64,000 nt of DNA from SKVR01 sp046291875 (GCA_046291875.1 JBKBSF010000005.1:62001-126000); one strand, 5' to 3'. Shown: positions 33,922 to 43,130, counted from the stretch's first letter. Notes: generated from the sequence alone by a model not told the origin. Program-made: numbers and translations.

Positions 33922-36900
33922 ATGAAGAATTATCAGTTAACCGGTTTTTATGCCAACCACGAAACACAAGCTATTGCTGAAAAGGTTTTTACAGGCAAAG
34001 AACACCAATCGGTGTATTTAAAGGATCAACCCAACGTAGGTGAGTTGTTAAAAGACCGGGACTACACAATGGTGGTGGTCGAGCTGAATTCAGAATTTAA
34101 GCAGCAAATACGAGATTTGCTTGAGTTTATTGAGGAGTCGGAGTTTATCATACCCGTAATCATCGAGAAAGAAGATGCTTCTGTTTTTGAGTACAGCAGA
34201 AATCCCGGTTTCCACAAAAACACTATCTCTTTTCCTTTTAATGAGCGAGAGTTTGCTCTAACGCTGGATCTTGCCATTGTACGACATGAAAAAAAGATCC
34301 TGAAAAAGAAATCGCATCTTTTCAGCGAAGCTGTAAATCAAAGCGCCAACTCTATTATCATAACCAATCCTGAAGGGGTAATTGAGTTTGTAAATCCTTC
34401 TTTTGAAGAGATTACCGGATACACTTTCAATGAGGTGCTGGGCAAGCATACCCGCATATTTAAATCGGGAGAACAGGCAGATGAGGTGTATGAAAAGATG
34501 TGGAAAATCATTACCATGGGGGTAAAGTGGGAAGGGGAGCTTCTGAACAGAAAAAAGAACGGAGACCTGTTCTGGGAAGAAACCACTATCAGCCCCATAA
34601 TGGATGAAAATGGCACCATCTTGCATTACCTGGCTATCAAAAATGATATTACCGAACGAAAAAAGGCCAATGAAGCCATCGATAACAGCAAAAAGCTTTT
34701 AAGAGAAATCATAGACCGGGTGCCACAGTTTATCTTCGTAAGAGACTCGGAAAGTCGTTACCAGCTGGTAAACAAAGCTTTTGCAGATTATATGGGAATG
34801 CATCCCAAAGAAATTAAAGGCAGAACAGAACTGGAGCTCAATCCCAACAAGGTTGTGTTGGAGCAGATTCTCAGTGAAGACCGTATGGTAATCAACCAAG
34901 GCAAGGAGATACACAGCGAAACCAGTGTATACGATACGCTTCAAAAAAGGGAACGATACTTCCAGTTCAGCAAAGTTCCTTTTCTTTTGCCCAAAACAGG
35001 CCAGACAGCTGTTCTGAGTGTATGGACCTGCGTAACAGATCAGAAGCTGGTAGAAAATGAGCTTCGCTCTGCCAGGGAGAAACTGCTCGATGCACAAAAG
35101 CTTGCAGCATTTGGCAACTGGTCGGTAGATATGGCAACCCAGACTGCGCAATGGTCTGAACAGGTTTATCTGCAGTATGGCCTAGACCCTGCAATGCCTG
35201 CGCCTTTTGGCAATGATTTCTACAAACACATTCATCCCGATGATCGCGAGGAGGTGCTCATAGCCATTGAAAAAGCAAAAAAAACAGGCTTTGCCAAGTA
35301 TGAGTGCAGAGCAGTAAAACCCAGTGGCGAAGTTACACACATCGAAGCCACCGTAAAACCAGTAACCCATAACGACGAAGTTACGGGCTTCTTTGGCACA
35401 TCGCTCGATATTACTACACGCAAAACCTATGAGGAGGAGATCATTGCAGCACGCAAGGAAGCCATTGCTGCCTCAAAAACCAAATCAGACTTTCTGTCTG
35501 TAATGAGTCATGAGATCCGAACCCCTCTCAATGCCATTATTGTGATGACAGAAATGCTCATGAACGAAATTGAGGCTCCTGAGCATAAAGACAATCTGGA
35601 AATACTCAATTTCTCGGCCAAAGATCTGCTTTCTATTGTAAACGATATTCTGGACTACTCCAAGATTGAAGCCGGAAAACTGGAGCTGGAAAGCATTGCC
35701 ATACCCACCAGCGATTATCTGGAAAAGATTGTAAAAACCAATTACCTGAAGGCAAAAGAAAAAGGGATCAAACTGGAACTTGACTGCGACCCAAACCTCC
35801 CTGATATCCTTATGGGCGATCCTCTGCGTTTGGGCCAGGTACTCAAGAACCTCATTTCAAACGCTGTGAAATTCACCGACAGAGGGGGCGTAAAACTCAT
35901 CGTAAAACAGGTATCACGCGACCAGGAAAGCTGCAGGGTTTATTTTGGAGTAAAAGATACCGGTATTGGTATTAAACCCGATAAAATCGAATCCTTATTT
36001 GAAGTGTTTACGCAGGCAAGCTCTGAAACATCCAGAAAGTATGGAGGCACGGGCCTGGGCCTTGCCATTGTAAAAAGCCTGCTCTACATGCACAATAGCC
36101 GCATATCTGTAGAAAGCCAACCCGATCAGGGTTCATTATTCTTCTTTGAGATTGACTTCCCCTATCAGCTCAAACAAAAAGCGCAAGGAGCTACAGATCT
36201 GGAAAAACCAGAAAACTACAGTTTGAAAGGATACAATATTTTGCTTGTGGAAGACAATGCCATGAATATTATGGTTGCCAAAAAGATTTTTGACAAATGG
36301 GATTGCAAGATTAAGATTGCGGAAGATGGGTACATTGCCATGCAACAAGCTACCCGCCACGACTTCGACCTGGTGCTGATGGATTTGCAAATGCCAGGGA
36401 TCGATGGATTTGAAACCACCCGCAAAATCCGCAAGATGTCGAATCACTATAAACACATCCCCATCATTGCCTTAAGCGCAGCAGCACCCGGTGAGGTTAA
36501 AGAGAAAGTACTGGAGGCAGGCATGAATGAGATGGTGACAAAACCCTTCAATCCCAAACAGCTGTATGCGCTCATCAAAGCGTATTTGCCCGAACCTTCA
36601 GCGGTAAGTTATTCGGCACCGGCGCCCCAGCAGGTAAAAGAAAACCTCCCTGGAGAAGATGACATCAACATCCAGATCCTGGTGAAACTAAGCACTCTGC
36701 TTCGGAAAGACAAAGATGTTACGCAAAACTCCATAAGGTATATGGAGGATGTGGCCAGAGAAAAAGCGATGGAGCTGGAAGAAAAAGGTTTGATGGAGAT
36801 TGTGGAAACCATCAACTCCATCATCAGGATCAACCGTAGCTATATCAACAATAAGAATCTGTTGCTAAGGGAATTAATGTCTGACCTGAGAAAATCACTG

Positions 36901-36936
36901 GATGAGCTAAAAACAAAATACCAGGGTAAACCTTAA
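33922..36936 (+). CDS. Hybrid sensor histidine kinase (receiver-like N-terminus, three PAS domains, HisKA/HATPase, receiver)
   Basis: The 1004-residue protein looks fully cytoplasmic; no membrane helix is seen. By eye: a receiver-like fold at 1-115 lacking the usual Asp; PAS domains at about 130-250, 262-375 and 395-505; HisKA with SHEIRTPLNA and the phosphorylated His530; a HATPase domain with N box (LISNAVKF), DTGIGI and GGTGLGLAI; and a receiver domain with phospho-acceptor Asp821 (LMDLQMPG) and Lys in the VTKPF motif. The C-terminal 110 residues form a helical tail, perhaps an Hpt-like or output element, but no Hpt His motif is clear. The signal is probably intracellular. A PAS-LuxR gene lies tail to tail downstream. 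Confidence 0.9.
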   Translation: MKNYQLTGFYANHETQAIAEKVFTGKEHQSVYLKDQPNVGELLKDRDYTMVVVELNSEFKQQIRDLLEFIEESEFIIPVIIEKEDASVFEYSRNPGFHKNTISFPFNEREFALTLDLAIVRHEKKILKKKSHLFSEAVNQSANSIIITNPEGVIEFVNPSFEEITGYTFNEVLGKHTRIFKSGEQADEVYEKMWKIITMGVKWEGELLNRKKNGDLFWEETTISPIMDENGTILHYLAIKNDITERKKANEAIDNSKKLLREIIDRVPQFIFVRDSESRYQLVNKAFADYMGMHPKEIKGRTELELNPNKVVLEQILSEDRMVINQGKEIHSETSVYDTLQKRERYFQFSKVPFLLPKTGQTAVLSVWTCVTDQKLVENELRSAREKLLDAQKLAAFGNWSVDMATQTAQWSEQVYLQYGLDPAMPAPFGNDFYKHIHPDDREEVLIAIEKAKKTGFAKYECRAVKPSGEVTHIEATVKPVTHNDEVTGFFGTSLDITTRKTYEEEIIAARKEAIAASKTKSDFLSVMSHEIRTPLNAIIVMTEMLMNEIEAPEHKDNLEILNFSAKDLLSIVNDILDYSKIEAGKLELESIAIPTSDYLEKIVKTNYLKAKEKGIKLELDCDPNLPDILMGDPLRLGQVLKNLISNAVKFTDRGGVKLIVKQVSRDQESCRVYFGVKDTGIGIKPDKIESLFEVFTQASSETSRKYGGTGLGLAIVKSLLYMHNSRISVESQPDQGSLFFFEIDFPYQLKQKAQGATDLEKPENYSLKGYNILLVEDNAMNIMVAKKIFDKWDCKIKIAEDGYIAMQQATRHDFDLVLMDLQMPGIDGFETTRKIRKMSNHYKHIPIIALSAAAPGEVKEKVLEAGMNEMVTKPFNPKQLYALIKAYLPEPSAVSYSAPAPQQVKENLPGEDDINIQILVKLSTLLRKDKDVTQNSIRYMEDVAREKAMELEEKGLMEIVETINSIIRINRSYINNKNLLLRELMSDLRKSLDELKTKYQGKP

Positions 36937-36944
36937 ATGGAGAA

Positions 36945-37640
36945 TCAGGCTAACCCATTGTCTACGGCAAAGTTAACCAATGCAGCAAGGTTCTTTAACT
37001 CAAGCTTCTTGAGCATATTTTTGCGATGGTTGTTTACGGTATGAAAGCTCAACCCCGTCTTTTCTGATATTTCGCGTGCATTGAGCCCATTGGCAAAATA
37101 TTTCAGAATTTCTTTCTCGCGGTTTGTAATCCTCTTCAGCGAGTCGGCATTCAACTCTCTGAGTTTTTCCTGCGACAGCAACTTGAGGTTTCTGTTATAG
37201 ATCAGAGGCTTTGTAAAATCGAGCGACACTCCCACCACTTCAAACACGCTCTCATCGGCAGTGCGCCGTAATAGGTTGGCTGAAGAACAAAGCCATATAA
37301 ACTCATCGTTTGCTGTTTTAAACTTCAACAAAGAAGTGAAGGTGCCGGTTTTGTTCTTCCTGAAGAATTCACGCATCTGATGCAGAAAATCCCTGTCATC
37401 GGGATGATGCACGTCAATAAGTTCCTGCTCTGGTATAACAGCGGTAGATTTTCGGTAACCCAGGATCTTCCTGAAACCTTCGTTTACCCAAACCATCCGG
37501 TTTACACTCAGATCAAAGACAAAAACAATAGCGTTAAGACTTGAGAAAACTTTCTCATAAAACGCCAGTTGGCTTTTCAGTTTTTCAACAGATTTGATCC
37601 CCTTGGGAAGTTCCCCCGGGACCAGATTCTTTTTTCCCAT
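36945..37640 (-). CDS. PAS domain-containing LuxR-family transcriptional regulator
   Basis: The 231-residue protein has an N-terminal PAS domain (about 25-145, FVFDLSVNRMVWVNEGFRKILGY and VHHPDDRDF) and a C-terminal LuxR helix-turn-helix (about 168-231, ITNREKEILKYFANGLNAREISEKTG and FHTVNNHRKNMLKKL). A small ligand or redox change in the PAS domain would modulate DNA binding; target genes are unknown. It has no receiver domain, so it would not be an ordinary response regulator. It is convergent with the hybrid kinase gene, 8 bp apart. Confidence 0.88.
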   Translation of the reverse strand: MGKKNLVPGELPKGIKSVEKLKSQLAFYEKVFSSLNAIVFVFDLSVNRMVWVNEGFRKILGYRKSTAVIPEQELIDVHHPDDRDFLHQMREFFRKNKTGTFTSLLKFKTANDEFIWLCSSANLLRRTADESVFEVVGVSLDFTKPLIYNRNLKLLSQEKLRELNADSLKRITNREKEILKYFANGLNAREISEKTGLSFHTVNNHRKNMLKKLELKNLAALVNFAVDNGLA

Positions 37641-37672
37641 TTTTCACCAATTTTTAAACCCCTTTAAGATTG

Positions 37673-37680
37673 CAAAAGTA
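37673..37680 (-). promoter_or_regulatory. -7 promoter box for the PAS-LuxR gene
   Basis: TACTTTTG on the minus strand matches TAnnTTTG, 33 bp upstream of the start. Confidence 0.45.
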
Positions 37681-37770
37681 GTTATTTATCCAGAAAAAAT
37701 GATTTCAAAATTTATTCTCACAAGCTTAATAAGCTACATCATTTTATTCAACCATTTGCCAGGAATTGAT

Positions 37771-37778
37771 TAGGTTTG
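37771..37778 (+). promoter_or_regulatory. -7 promoter box for the M28 peptidase
   Basis: TAGGTTTG matches TAnnTTTG. Transcription from about 37785 excludes a start at 37776 and supports the ATG at 37812. Confidence 0.45.
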
Positions 37779-37811
37779 CAGGTGTTAATAAATCCATTCA
37801 AACTCATCGCC

Positions 37812-38828
37812 ATGACAAGATCCGTTTTACAACATATTATAACGCTCTTCACTATTGGTTTATTGTTGAACTCATGTTCGGGCGATCGAACGGGCAATAA
37901 CCGCCAACCGTCTTCGGATGACAGCAGGACGACAACACAGGTGATGAATATTCCCGAATTCAACGCCGATTCGGCCTACCATTTTGTTGCAAAACAAGTA
38001 TCTTTCGGGCCCAGGGTTCCCAACACTGCAGCACATGAGCAATGTGGCGACTGGCTGCAGAAGAAACTCACTGAGTTTGCCGATACTGTATATGTGCAAC
38101 GAATGCGGTTGCGGGCATGGGACGGTACGCTGCTCAATGCGCGCAACCTGATCGGCTCCTATGGTCCATCCAACCGAAACCGGATATTGCTATGTGCACA
38201 TTGGGATACACGCCCCTGGGCAGACCGGGATCCCGATCCGGCCAACCACTTCAAACCCTTCGATGGCGCCAATGATGGTGCAAGTGGTGTGGGAGTATTG
38301 CTGGAAATTGCCAGGATACTCAACCAAAACCCACCAGCTGTTGGAGTAGATATCATTTTCTTTGACGCTGAAGACTATGGCCATCACGAACAAGCCAGGA
38401 GTTTTGAACCTGACTCTTGGGCCCTTGGAAGTCAGTTCTGGGCCAGCAACCCCCACAAGCCCGATTACTTCGCCCGCTATGGCATTCTGCTGGATATGGT
38501 TGGGGCATACAACCCCACTTTCAAAAAAGAAGGTTACTCAATGATGTACGCCCCCAACATTGTAAGGAGGGTTTGGAATATTGCCAGCCGTGCAGGATTT
38601 GGCCATCTTTTCATCAATGAACCAGGTGGCCATATCATCGATGATCATTACTATATCAACGAAATTCGTGGTATACCCACCATAAATATCATCGATCAGC
38701 GCTCCGATACCCCTCACGGCTTTTTCCCTTACTGGCATACCATGAAAGACAATATGGAGGCCATAGACAAAAACACCCTCCATGCAGTGGGAACCACTGT
38801 ACTTTGGGTGCTGTTTGATGGCAATTGA
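37812..38828 (+). CDS. M28-family zinc peptidase / glutaminyl cyclase-like lipoprotein
   Basis: The 338-residue protein has a lipoprotein signal (LLLNSC, Cys about 20) and an M28-like metalloenzyme domain. Metal ligands are visible: His in LCAHWDTRPWA, Asp in DGANDGASGVG and Glu in FFDAEDYG, with further ligands expected in HIIDDHYY. This family includes aminopeptidases and glutaminyl-peptide cyclotransferases; the short length and the AHWDTRP pattern favour the cyclase-like subfamily. It should sit in the outer or inner membrane facing the periplasm. The start is the ATG at 37812, which follows a -7 box. Confidence 0.88.
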   Translation: MTRSVLQHIITLFTIGLLLNSCSGDRTGNNRQPSSDDSRTTTQVMNIPEFNADSAYHFVAKQVSFGPRVPNTAAHEQCGDWLQKKLTEFADTVYVQRMRLRAWDGTLLNARNLIGSYGPSNRNRILLCAHWDTRPWADRDPDPANHFKPFDGANDGASGVGVLLEIARILNQNPPAVGVDIIFFDAEDYGHHEQARSFEPDSWALGSQFWASNPHKPDYFARYGILLDMVGAYNPTFKKEGYSMMYAPNIVRRVWNIASRAGFGHLFINEPGGHIIDDHYYINEIRGIPTINIIDQRSDTPHGFFPYWHTMKDNMEAIDKNTLHAVGTTVLWVLFDGN

Positions 38829-38862
38829 CAAGCCTCTGAAACTGTGCCTTCAGCCGTTTGTC

Positions 38863-40257
38863 TTACAGGTTGTTGGCAATATTAGCCAGCTCTGATCTTT
38901 CGCCCTTTTCTAATCTTACGTGCGCATACAGGTTGTTGCCTTTTACGCGGTCGATAAGGTAGGAAAAGCCATTGCTCTGAGAGTCAAGGTAAGGAGTATC
39001 AATCTGGAAAATATCGCCGGTGAAGATCATTTTGGTGTTTTCGCCCGCCCTGGTAATGATGGTTTTAATTTCGTGAGGTGTAAGGTTCTGAGCCTCGTCA
39101 ATGATAAAAATAATATTGGAAAGGCTTCTCCCCCTTATATAGGCAAGTGGCGATACAACTATGCGCTCATTCTCCAGGGCTTCGGTAATATTTTTAAACT
39201 CCTTATCCTTTTCACGGTATTGAGAGTGAATAAACTTAAGGTTGTCGTAAAGGGGCTCCATGTAAGGGCTGATCTTTGATCCTACATCGCCAGGCAGAAA
39301 TCCGATATCACGATTAGATAAGGGAATAATCGGCCTGGCAACAAACAACTGCTCGAAGTTTTTCCGTTGGTCCAGAGCCCCTGCCAAAGCCAGAAGGGTT
39401 TTACCTGTTCCTGCAATACCCTGGAGTGTTACCAGTTTTACGTCGGGGTTCAGTATTGCATGTAATGCAAAAACCTGCTCTGCATTGCGAGGGGTAATCT
39501 TTTGCACCGGTTTTTTATCAATACGCTCAATACGTCCATTGGCTGCATTGAAAAAGGCCAGCACAGAGTTGCTTTTATTGCGGATAATCAGGTACTGATT
39601 GGCAACAAGATCCTTCAGCCCCAGATCTGTGGGATCGCAAAAGCCAGCATTATAGACCTGATCAATGATAGCAGTATCGGCATCGTAGATTTCTCTCTTG
39701 CCCGAATAAAGCTCGTCGACATTTTTAATCTTCCCGGTTTCGAAATCCTCAGCAGCAATATTGAGCGATTTGGCTTTCAGGCGAAGGTTGATGTCTTTGG
39801 AAACAAGTATTACACGCCGCCCAGGGTTTTCTCTTGACAGGAACAGCGCAGTATTGAGTATCCGGTGATCGGGCTTATCTTCGCCAAACACCTGTGTGGC
39901 ATCCAACCCGTTGGGTTTATTCATTACCACCCTGATGCGTCCTCCTTTGGCATTGCCAAGGGGTACCCAATCCTGTAATGGGCTGGCTTGAGACAATTTG
40001 TCAAGGATACGAGCAAACTCCCTTGCTTCAAAGTTTTTTGTATCGTTACCTTTTTTGAACTGATCAATCTCTTCAAGTACCGTGATGGGGATGGCAACAT
40101 CATTATCCTCGAAATTGAGGATTGCACCATGATTATAGAGGATAACCGAAGTGTCGATAACGAAGATTTTTGCCGCAGATGGGGATTTCTTACGGGAGGC
40201 AGTCCGTGTGGTGGTACTTTTGGAAGCAGTTTTTTGGGAAGAAGTCCTTTTTTCCAT
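38863..40257 (-). CDS. PhoH-family ATPase with N-terminal PIN domain
   Basis: The 464-residue protein begins with a Ser/Thr/Lys-rich tail, then a PIN-like nuclease domain (about 30-170, FVIDTSVILYN, DVAIPITVLEEIDQFKKG, ILVSKDINLRLKAKSL) and a PhoH ATPase domain (about 240-464, GIAGTGKT Walker A, FIIDEAQNLTPHE Walker B). PhoH2-type proteins of this layout are RNA helicase/RNase enzymes in other bacteria. The key PIN Asp residues and the P-loop all appear intact. It runs against the M28 gene, 34 bp apart, and is followed upstream by a 422-bp gap. Confidence 0.9.
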   Translation of the reverse strand: MEKRTSSQKTASKSTTTRTASRKKSPSAAKIFVIDTSVILYNHGAILNFEDNDVAIPITVLEEIDQFKKGNDTKNFEAREFARILDKLSQASPLQDWVPLGNAKGGRIRVVMNKPNGLDATQVFGEDKPDHRILNTALFLSRENPGRRVILVSKDINLRLKAKSLNIAAEDFETGKIKNVDELYSGKREIYDADTAIIDQVYNAGFCDPTDLGLKDLVANQYLIIRNKSNSVLAFFNAANGRIERIDKKPVQKITPRNAEQVFALHAILNPDVKLVTLQGIAGTGKTLLALAGALDQRKNFEQLFVARPIIPLSNRDIGFLPGDVGSKISPYMEPLYDNLKFIHSQYREKDKEFKNITEALENERIVVSPLAYIRGRSLSNIIFIIDEAQNLTPHEIKTIITRAGENTKMIFTGDIFQIDTPYLDSQSNGFSYLIDRVKGNNLYAHVRLEKGERSELANIANNL

Positions 40258-40679
40258 AAGTCTTGGGGTTTAGAGAAGCTTTAACAAACAGGCCAAACCA
40301 TTAACCAGAATGGCCCACAGAACGATTAGCAAAGTAAGCTAGAGGGCCTAAAGTTATAGAAGTTTCGCAGAGAAAGCCTTGCCAGGAGCGAAATGTTATC
40401 AACGCCCTGTTGTTAATATCTCACATCAAACAATATAATTAACAATCATCCGTTGATAATTGAAAGAAGGGATCATTGCAAGCATTCTGAAGAGGTTTTT
40501 TGACGCACCAACAAGGGAGTTTTTGACACTAAACACCAAATATCCTGCTTGGTTGAGAAATAAGGGAATTTCAAGCCTTTAAGCTTTTTTTAAAAAAAAA
40601 TGTATTGAGTTTTATGTTTCATTTTTTTTGTATTTTAGCACCCTGAAAAATAAAGGACAATACACACCTGAGCAAACAA
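40258..40679. other. Intergenic region (422 bp) between phoH and tRNA-Ser
   Basis: Contains a pair of inverted TTATCAACG sequences (40396-40404 and 40451-40459) 46 nt apart, and an AT-rich stretch just before the tRNA. I see no ORF or strong terminator in it. Confidence 0.4.
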
Positions 40680-40770
40680 GGAGAGATGGCCGAGTGGTCG
40701 AAGGCGCACGCCTGGAAAGTGTGTATACCTCACAAGGGTATCGAGGGTTCGAATCCCTCTCTCTCCGCCA
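40680..40770 (+). tRNA. tRNA-Ser (anticodon GGA), CCA encoded
   Basis: Class II tRNA. Acceptor stem GGAGAGA (40680-40686) pairs with TCTCTCC (40760-40766), followed by G and the encoded CCA. Anticodon stem CACGC/GTGTG encloses loop CTGGAAA with anticodon GGA. A long variable arm (about 40728-40742) is present. The T arm is GAGGG-TTCGAAT-CCCTC. It lies between phoH and exbB. Confidence 0.97.
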
Positions 40771-40801
40771 GAATTAATCAAAGAAAAAGCAATTCAATAA
40801 C

Positions 40802-40809
40802 TAAATTTG
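40802..40809 (+). promoter_or_regulatory. -7 promoter box for the exbB operon
   Basis: TAAATTTG matches TAnnTTTG, 43 bp upstream of the exbB ATG at 40853. Confidence 0.45.
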
Positions 40810-40852
40810 CAATAATTCATTTACAGTCAAAACAAAACCAATAGAATCTACT

Positions 40853-41656
40853 ATGAAAAAATTATTTGTCTTTTTGACCATAGCAGGGATGCTTACTTTC
40901 GGGCTTAACGCCAAAGTTCAAGCAGAAGAAGGGCAAGAGCCTGAAACTGAAATCACAGAAACACAAGAAGAGATCTCTCCAGCTGACGCAATGTTTGCCC
41001 AGGATTTAGCTGATGAGGATGAGGACCAAACATTCCACTACATCCTCAAGGAAAAGTTCATTGAAGGAGGTGCCGCTTTTATGAGCGTAATTTTGTTGTG
41101 TTTGATCATTGGTCTTGGTCTGTGTATTGAGCGTATTATCTACCTCAATCTGTCTACAACCAACACTGCCAAGCTTCTCAACAAAGTAGAGGAAGCTCTT
41201 AAGACTGGTGGCGTTGATGCTGCCAAAGAATTGGTAAAAAACACCCGTGGCCCCGTTGCCAGCATTTATTACCAGGCTTTGGACCGCTACAACGAAGGTC
41301 TTGAGGTAGTAGAAAAATCAGTAGTTTCTTACGGTAGCGTTTTGATGGGCCGTCTGGAGATGAACCTTACCTGGATCTCTCTGTTTATCGCCATCGCGCC
41401 TATGCTTGGGTTTATGGGTACTGTAATTGGTATGATCAGCGCATTCGACGCTATTGCCAAAGCAGGTGATATTTCACCCACTATCGTTGCCAGTGGTATT
41501 CAGCAGGCACTTCTTACCACAGTATTTGGTTTGATCGTAGCTGTTATCCTTCAGGTATTCTTTAACTATATCGTGTCAAAAATTGACAGTATCGTTAACA
41601 CTATGGAAGATGCCACCATTTCTTTCATGGACATCCTTATCAAGTATAACAAATAA
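40853..41656 (+). CDS. MotA/TolQ/ExbB proton-channel family protein
   Basis: The 267-residue inner-membrane protein has an N-terminal signal-like helix, an acidic periplasmic segment (about 25-62) and three further membrane helices, as in ExbB. Helix 2 contains LFIAIAPMLGFMGTVIGMISAF and helix 3 ALLTTVFGLIVAVILQVFFNYI, the core proton-channel region. With ExbD it forms the motor that energises TonB or, in gliding bacteria, other envelope transport. It is first in a four-gene operon with two exbD genes. The exbD genes identify it as ExbB/TolQ rather than MotA. Confidence 0.93.
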   Translation: MKKLFVFLTIAGMLTFGLNAKVQAEEGQEPETEITETQEEISPADAMFAQDLADEDEDQTFHYILKEKFIEGGAAFMSVILLCLIIGLGLCIERIIYLNLSTTNTAKLLNKVEEALKTGGVDAAKELVKNTRGPVASIYYQALDRYNEGLEVVEKSVVSYGSVLMGRLEMNLTWISLFIAIAPMLGFMGTVIGMISAFDAIAKAGDISPTIVASGIQQALLTTVFGLIVAVILQVFFNYIVSKIDSIVNTMEDATISFMDILIKYNK

Positions 41657-41671
41657 AAAAACCCTAGTCTT

Positions 41672-41992
41672 ATGAACGACGCGGTAATAAATACAGGCAT
41701 TATTGTTGCCTATGCTCTTTTGGGCATAGCAGCAGTGACTGCCATCATTTTCCCGGTATTTCAACTGATTGTCAACTTTAAAAAGGCAAAAGCTGCTTTA
41801 ATTGGCATTGGTGCCCTTGCAGTAGTTCTTTTTATCGGCTTTGGTCTTTCCACCAATGAGGTATATGAAGGCTTTGCAGTTACCTCCACCCAATCACAAT
41901 GGATCGGAGGAGGCATCTATGCAACCTTTATACTGGCCGGAATAGCCCTGGTTGCTGCAGTGTTTACCGAGGTATGGAAACTAATCAGATAA
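41672..41992 (+). CDS. Small membrane protein inserted in the exbB-exbD operon
   Basis: The 106-residue product has three hydrophobic helices (about 7-30, 41-60 and 78-102) with Gly/Ala-rich helices and a short loop containing STNEVYEGFAVT. No motif I recognise. It lies 15 bp after exbB and 25 bp before exbD1, so it is translated with the channel components and likely interacts with them. Function unknown; this gene order is conserved in related Bacteroidota as far as I know, though I cannot check here. Confidence 0.75.
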   Translation: MNDAVINTGIIVAYALLGIAAVTAIIFPVFQLIVNFKKAKAALIGIGALAVVLFIGFGLSTNEVYEGFAVTSTQSQWIGGGIYATFILAGIALVAAVFTEVWKLIR

Positions 41993-42017
41993 CCTTTTAA
42001 AATTAGGAGAATTCTCT

Positions 42018-42599
42018 ATGGCTAGAATGAGCCCAGAAATCAATGCCGGATCGATGGCAGACATCGCCTTTCTGCTCCTGATTTTCTTCCTTGTTACTAC
42101 AACAATGGATGTAGATACAGGATTAAGAAGGTTGCTGCCTCCGCCCATTGACCCCAACCAACCCCCCCCACCCCCTGTGCGAGAGCGTAACGTTTTCGTT
42201 GTGCTTATCGATATGAACGACAGGCTATTGGTGGAAGGTGAGCTTGGAGACATACGCACCCTGCGTGCACAAACCAAAAACTGGCTCCTGAACCCAACCA
42301 ACGATCCTAACATGCCGGTAATCGAAATGCGCACCATTGACAACCTCGGAGAGGTTCCTGTTTCCAGGGGAGTAATTTCCCTGCAAAATGACCGGGGTAC
42401 CTCCTACGAAATGTACATTGCTGTGCAAAACGAACTGGCCGCAGCCATCAATGATATCCGTAACGACCTTTCCAGAGAAAAGTTCGGTATCAGGTTCGAC
42501 CAGCTTACCGATCAGGATCTTGTTACTGCTATCAGGCAAGCTGTGCCCATGGCAATTTCAGAGGCTGAACCTAAAGATATAGGAGGACGCAGAAGATGA
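42018..42599 (+). CDS. ExbD/TolR-family protein, copy 1
   Basis: The 193-residue protein has a short cytoplasmic tail, one membrane helix (about 16-34, containing the conserved Asp region of ExbD: SMADIAFLLLIFFLVTT) and a periplasmic domain. After the helix there is a Pro-rich segment (PPPIDPNQPPPPP). The Asp in ADIAF is the expected proton-binding residue. It overlaps the next gene by 4 bases, so the two are translationally coupled. Confidence 0.92.
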   Translation: MARMSPEINAGSMADIAFLLLIFFLVTTTMDVDTGLRRLLPPPIDPNQPPPPPVRERNVFVVLIDMNDRLLVEGELGDIRTLRAQTKNWLLNPTNDPNMPVIEMRTIDNLGEVPVSRGVISLQNDRGTSYEMYIAVQNELAAAINDIRNDLSREKFGIRFDQLTDQDLVTAIRQAVPMAISEAEPKDIGGRRR

Positions 42600-43069
42600 T
42601 AAAAGGAAGATTTAAAAAAGAAGGTGGTGAAAAATCACAAAAAATCAATACGGCTTCTTTGCCCGATATTATCTTCATGCTTCTGTTCTTCTTCATGGTT
42701 ACCACAACCATGAGAGAAACAACTCTCTTTGTGCGCAATACTCTCCCTTCTGCTACAGAAATTCAGAAGCTTGAGCGTAAATCGCTGGTGAGTTTTATCT
42801 ATATCGGACCTCCGCTCCAGGCCAATATATTTGGTACCGAGCCCCGTATTCAGCTCAACGACCAGTTTGCCAATCTTAACGAAATTGCTTCATTTGTTGA
42901 AGCCGAAAGGCAGGCACGTAATGAGGCCGAACGCCCTCTGATTGTTACCTCAATGAAAATCGACAAAGAGGTTCGCATGGGTATCGTTACAGATGTTAAG
43001 CAAGAACTTCGTCTTGTAAATGCTCTCAACATAAACTACTCTACCGTTAGAGGTGAAGTAGCAAGGTAA
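42596..43069 (+). CDS. ExbD/TolR-family protein, copy 2
   Basis: The 157-residue protein has the same design: Asp in the helix (SLPDIIFMLLFFFMVTTTM, about 22-40) and a periplasmic domain ending NALNINYSTVRGEVAR. It starts inside the stop region of copy 1 (ATGA overlap). The paired exbD genes with one exbB suggest a heteromeric ExbD dimer (inference). The operon ends at a strong terminator (43098-43130). Confidence 0.92.
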   Translation: MIKGRFKKEGGEKSQKINTASLPDIIFMLLFFFMVTTTMRETTLFVRNTLPSATEIQKLERKSLVSFIYIGPPLQANIFGTEPRIQLNDQFANLNEIASFVEAERQARNEAERPLIVTSMKIDKEVRMGIVTDVKQELRLVNALNINYSTVRGEVAR

Positions 43070-43097
43070 AGCTACCTGAGAAGCAATTACCCCAAAA

Positions 43098-43130
43098 GAA
43101 AAAGCCCTGCAGTTAATGCAGGGCTTTTTC
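43098..43130 (+). terminator. Intrinsic terminator of the exbB operon
   Basis: A perfect 14-bp stem, GAAAAAGCCCTGCA (43098-43111) with TGCAGGGCTTTTTC (43117-43130) and a 5-nt loop, followed by TTTAT. Confidence 0.88.

Noticed and set aside
40258..40679. Possible replication origin, from the AT-rich gap and TTATCAACG pair
   Set aside because: Only two DnaA-like motifs with mismatches, no dnaA, dnaN or other origin-linked genes nearby.
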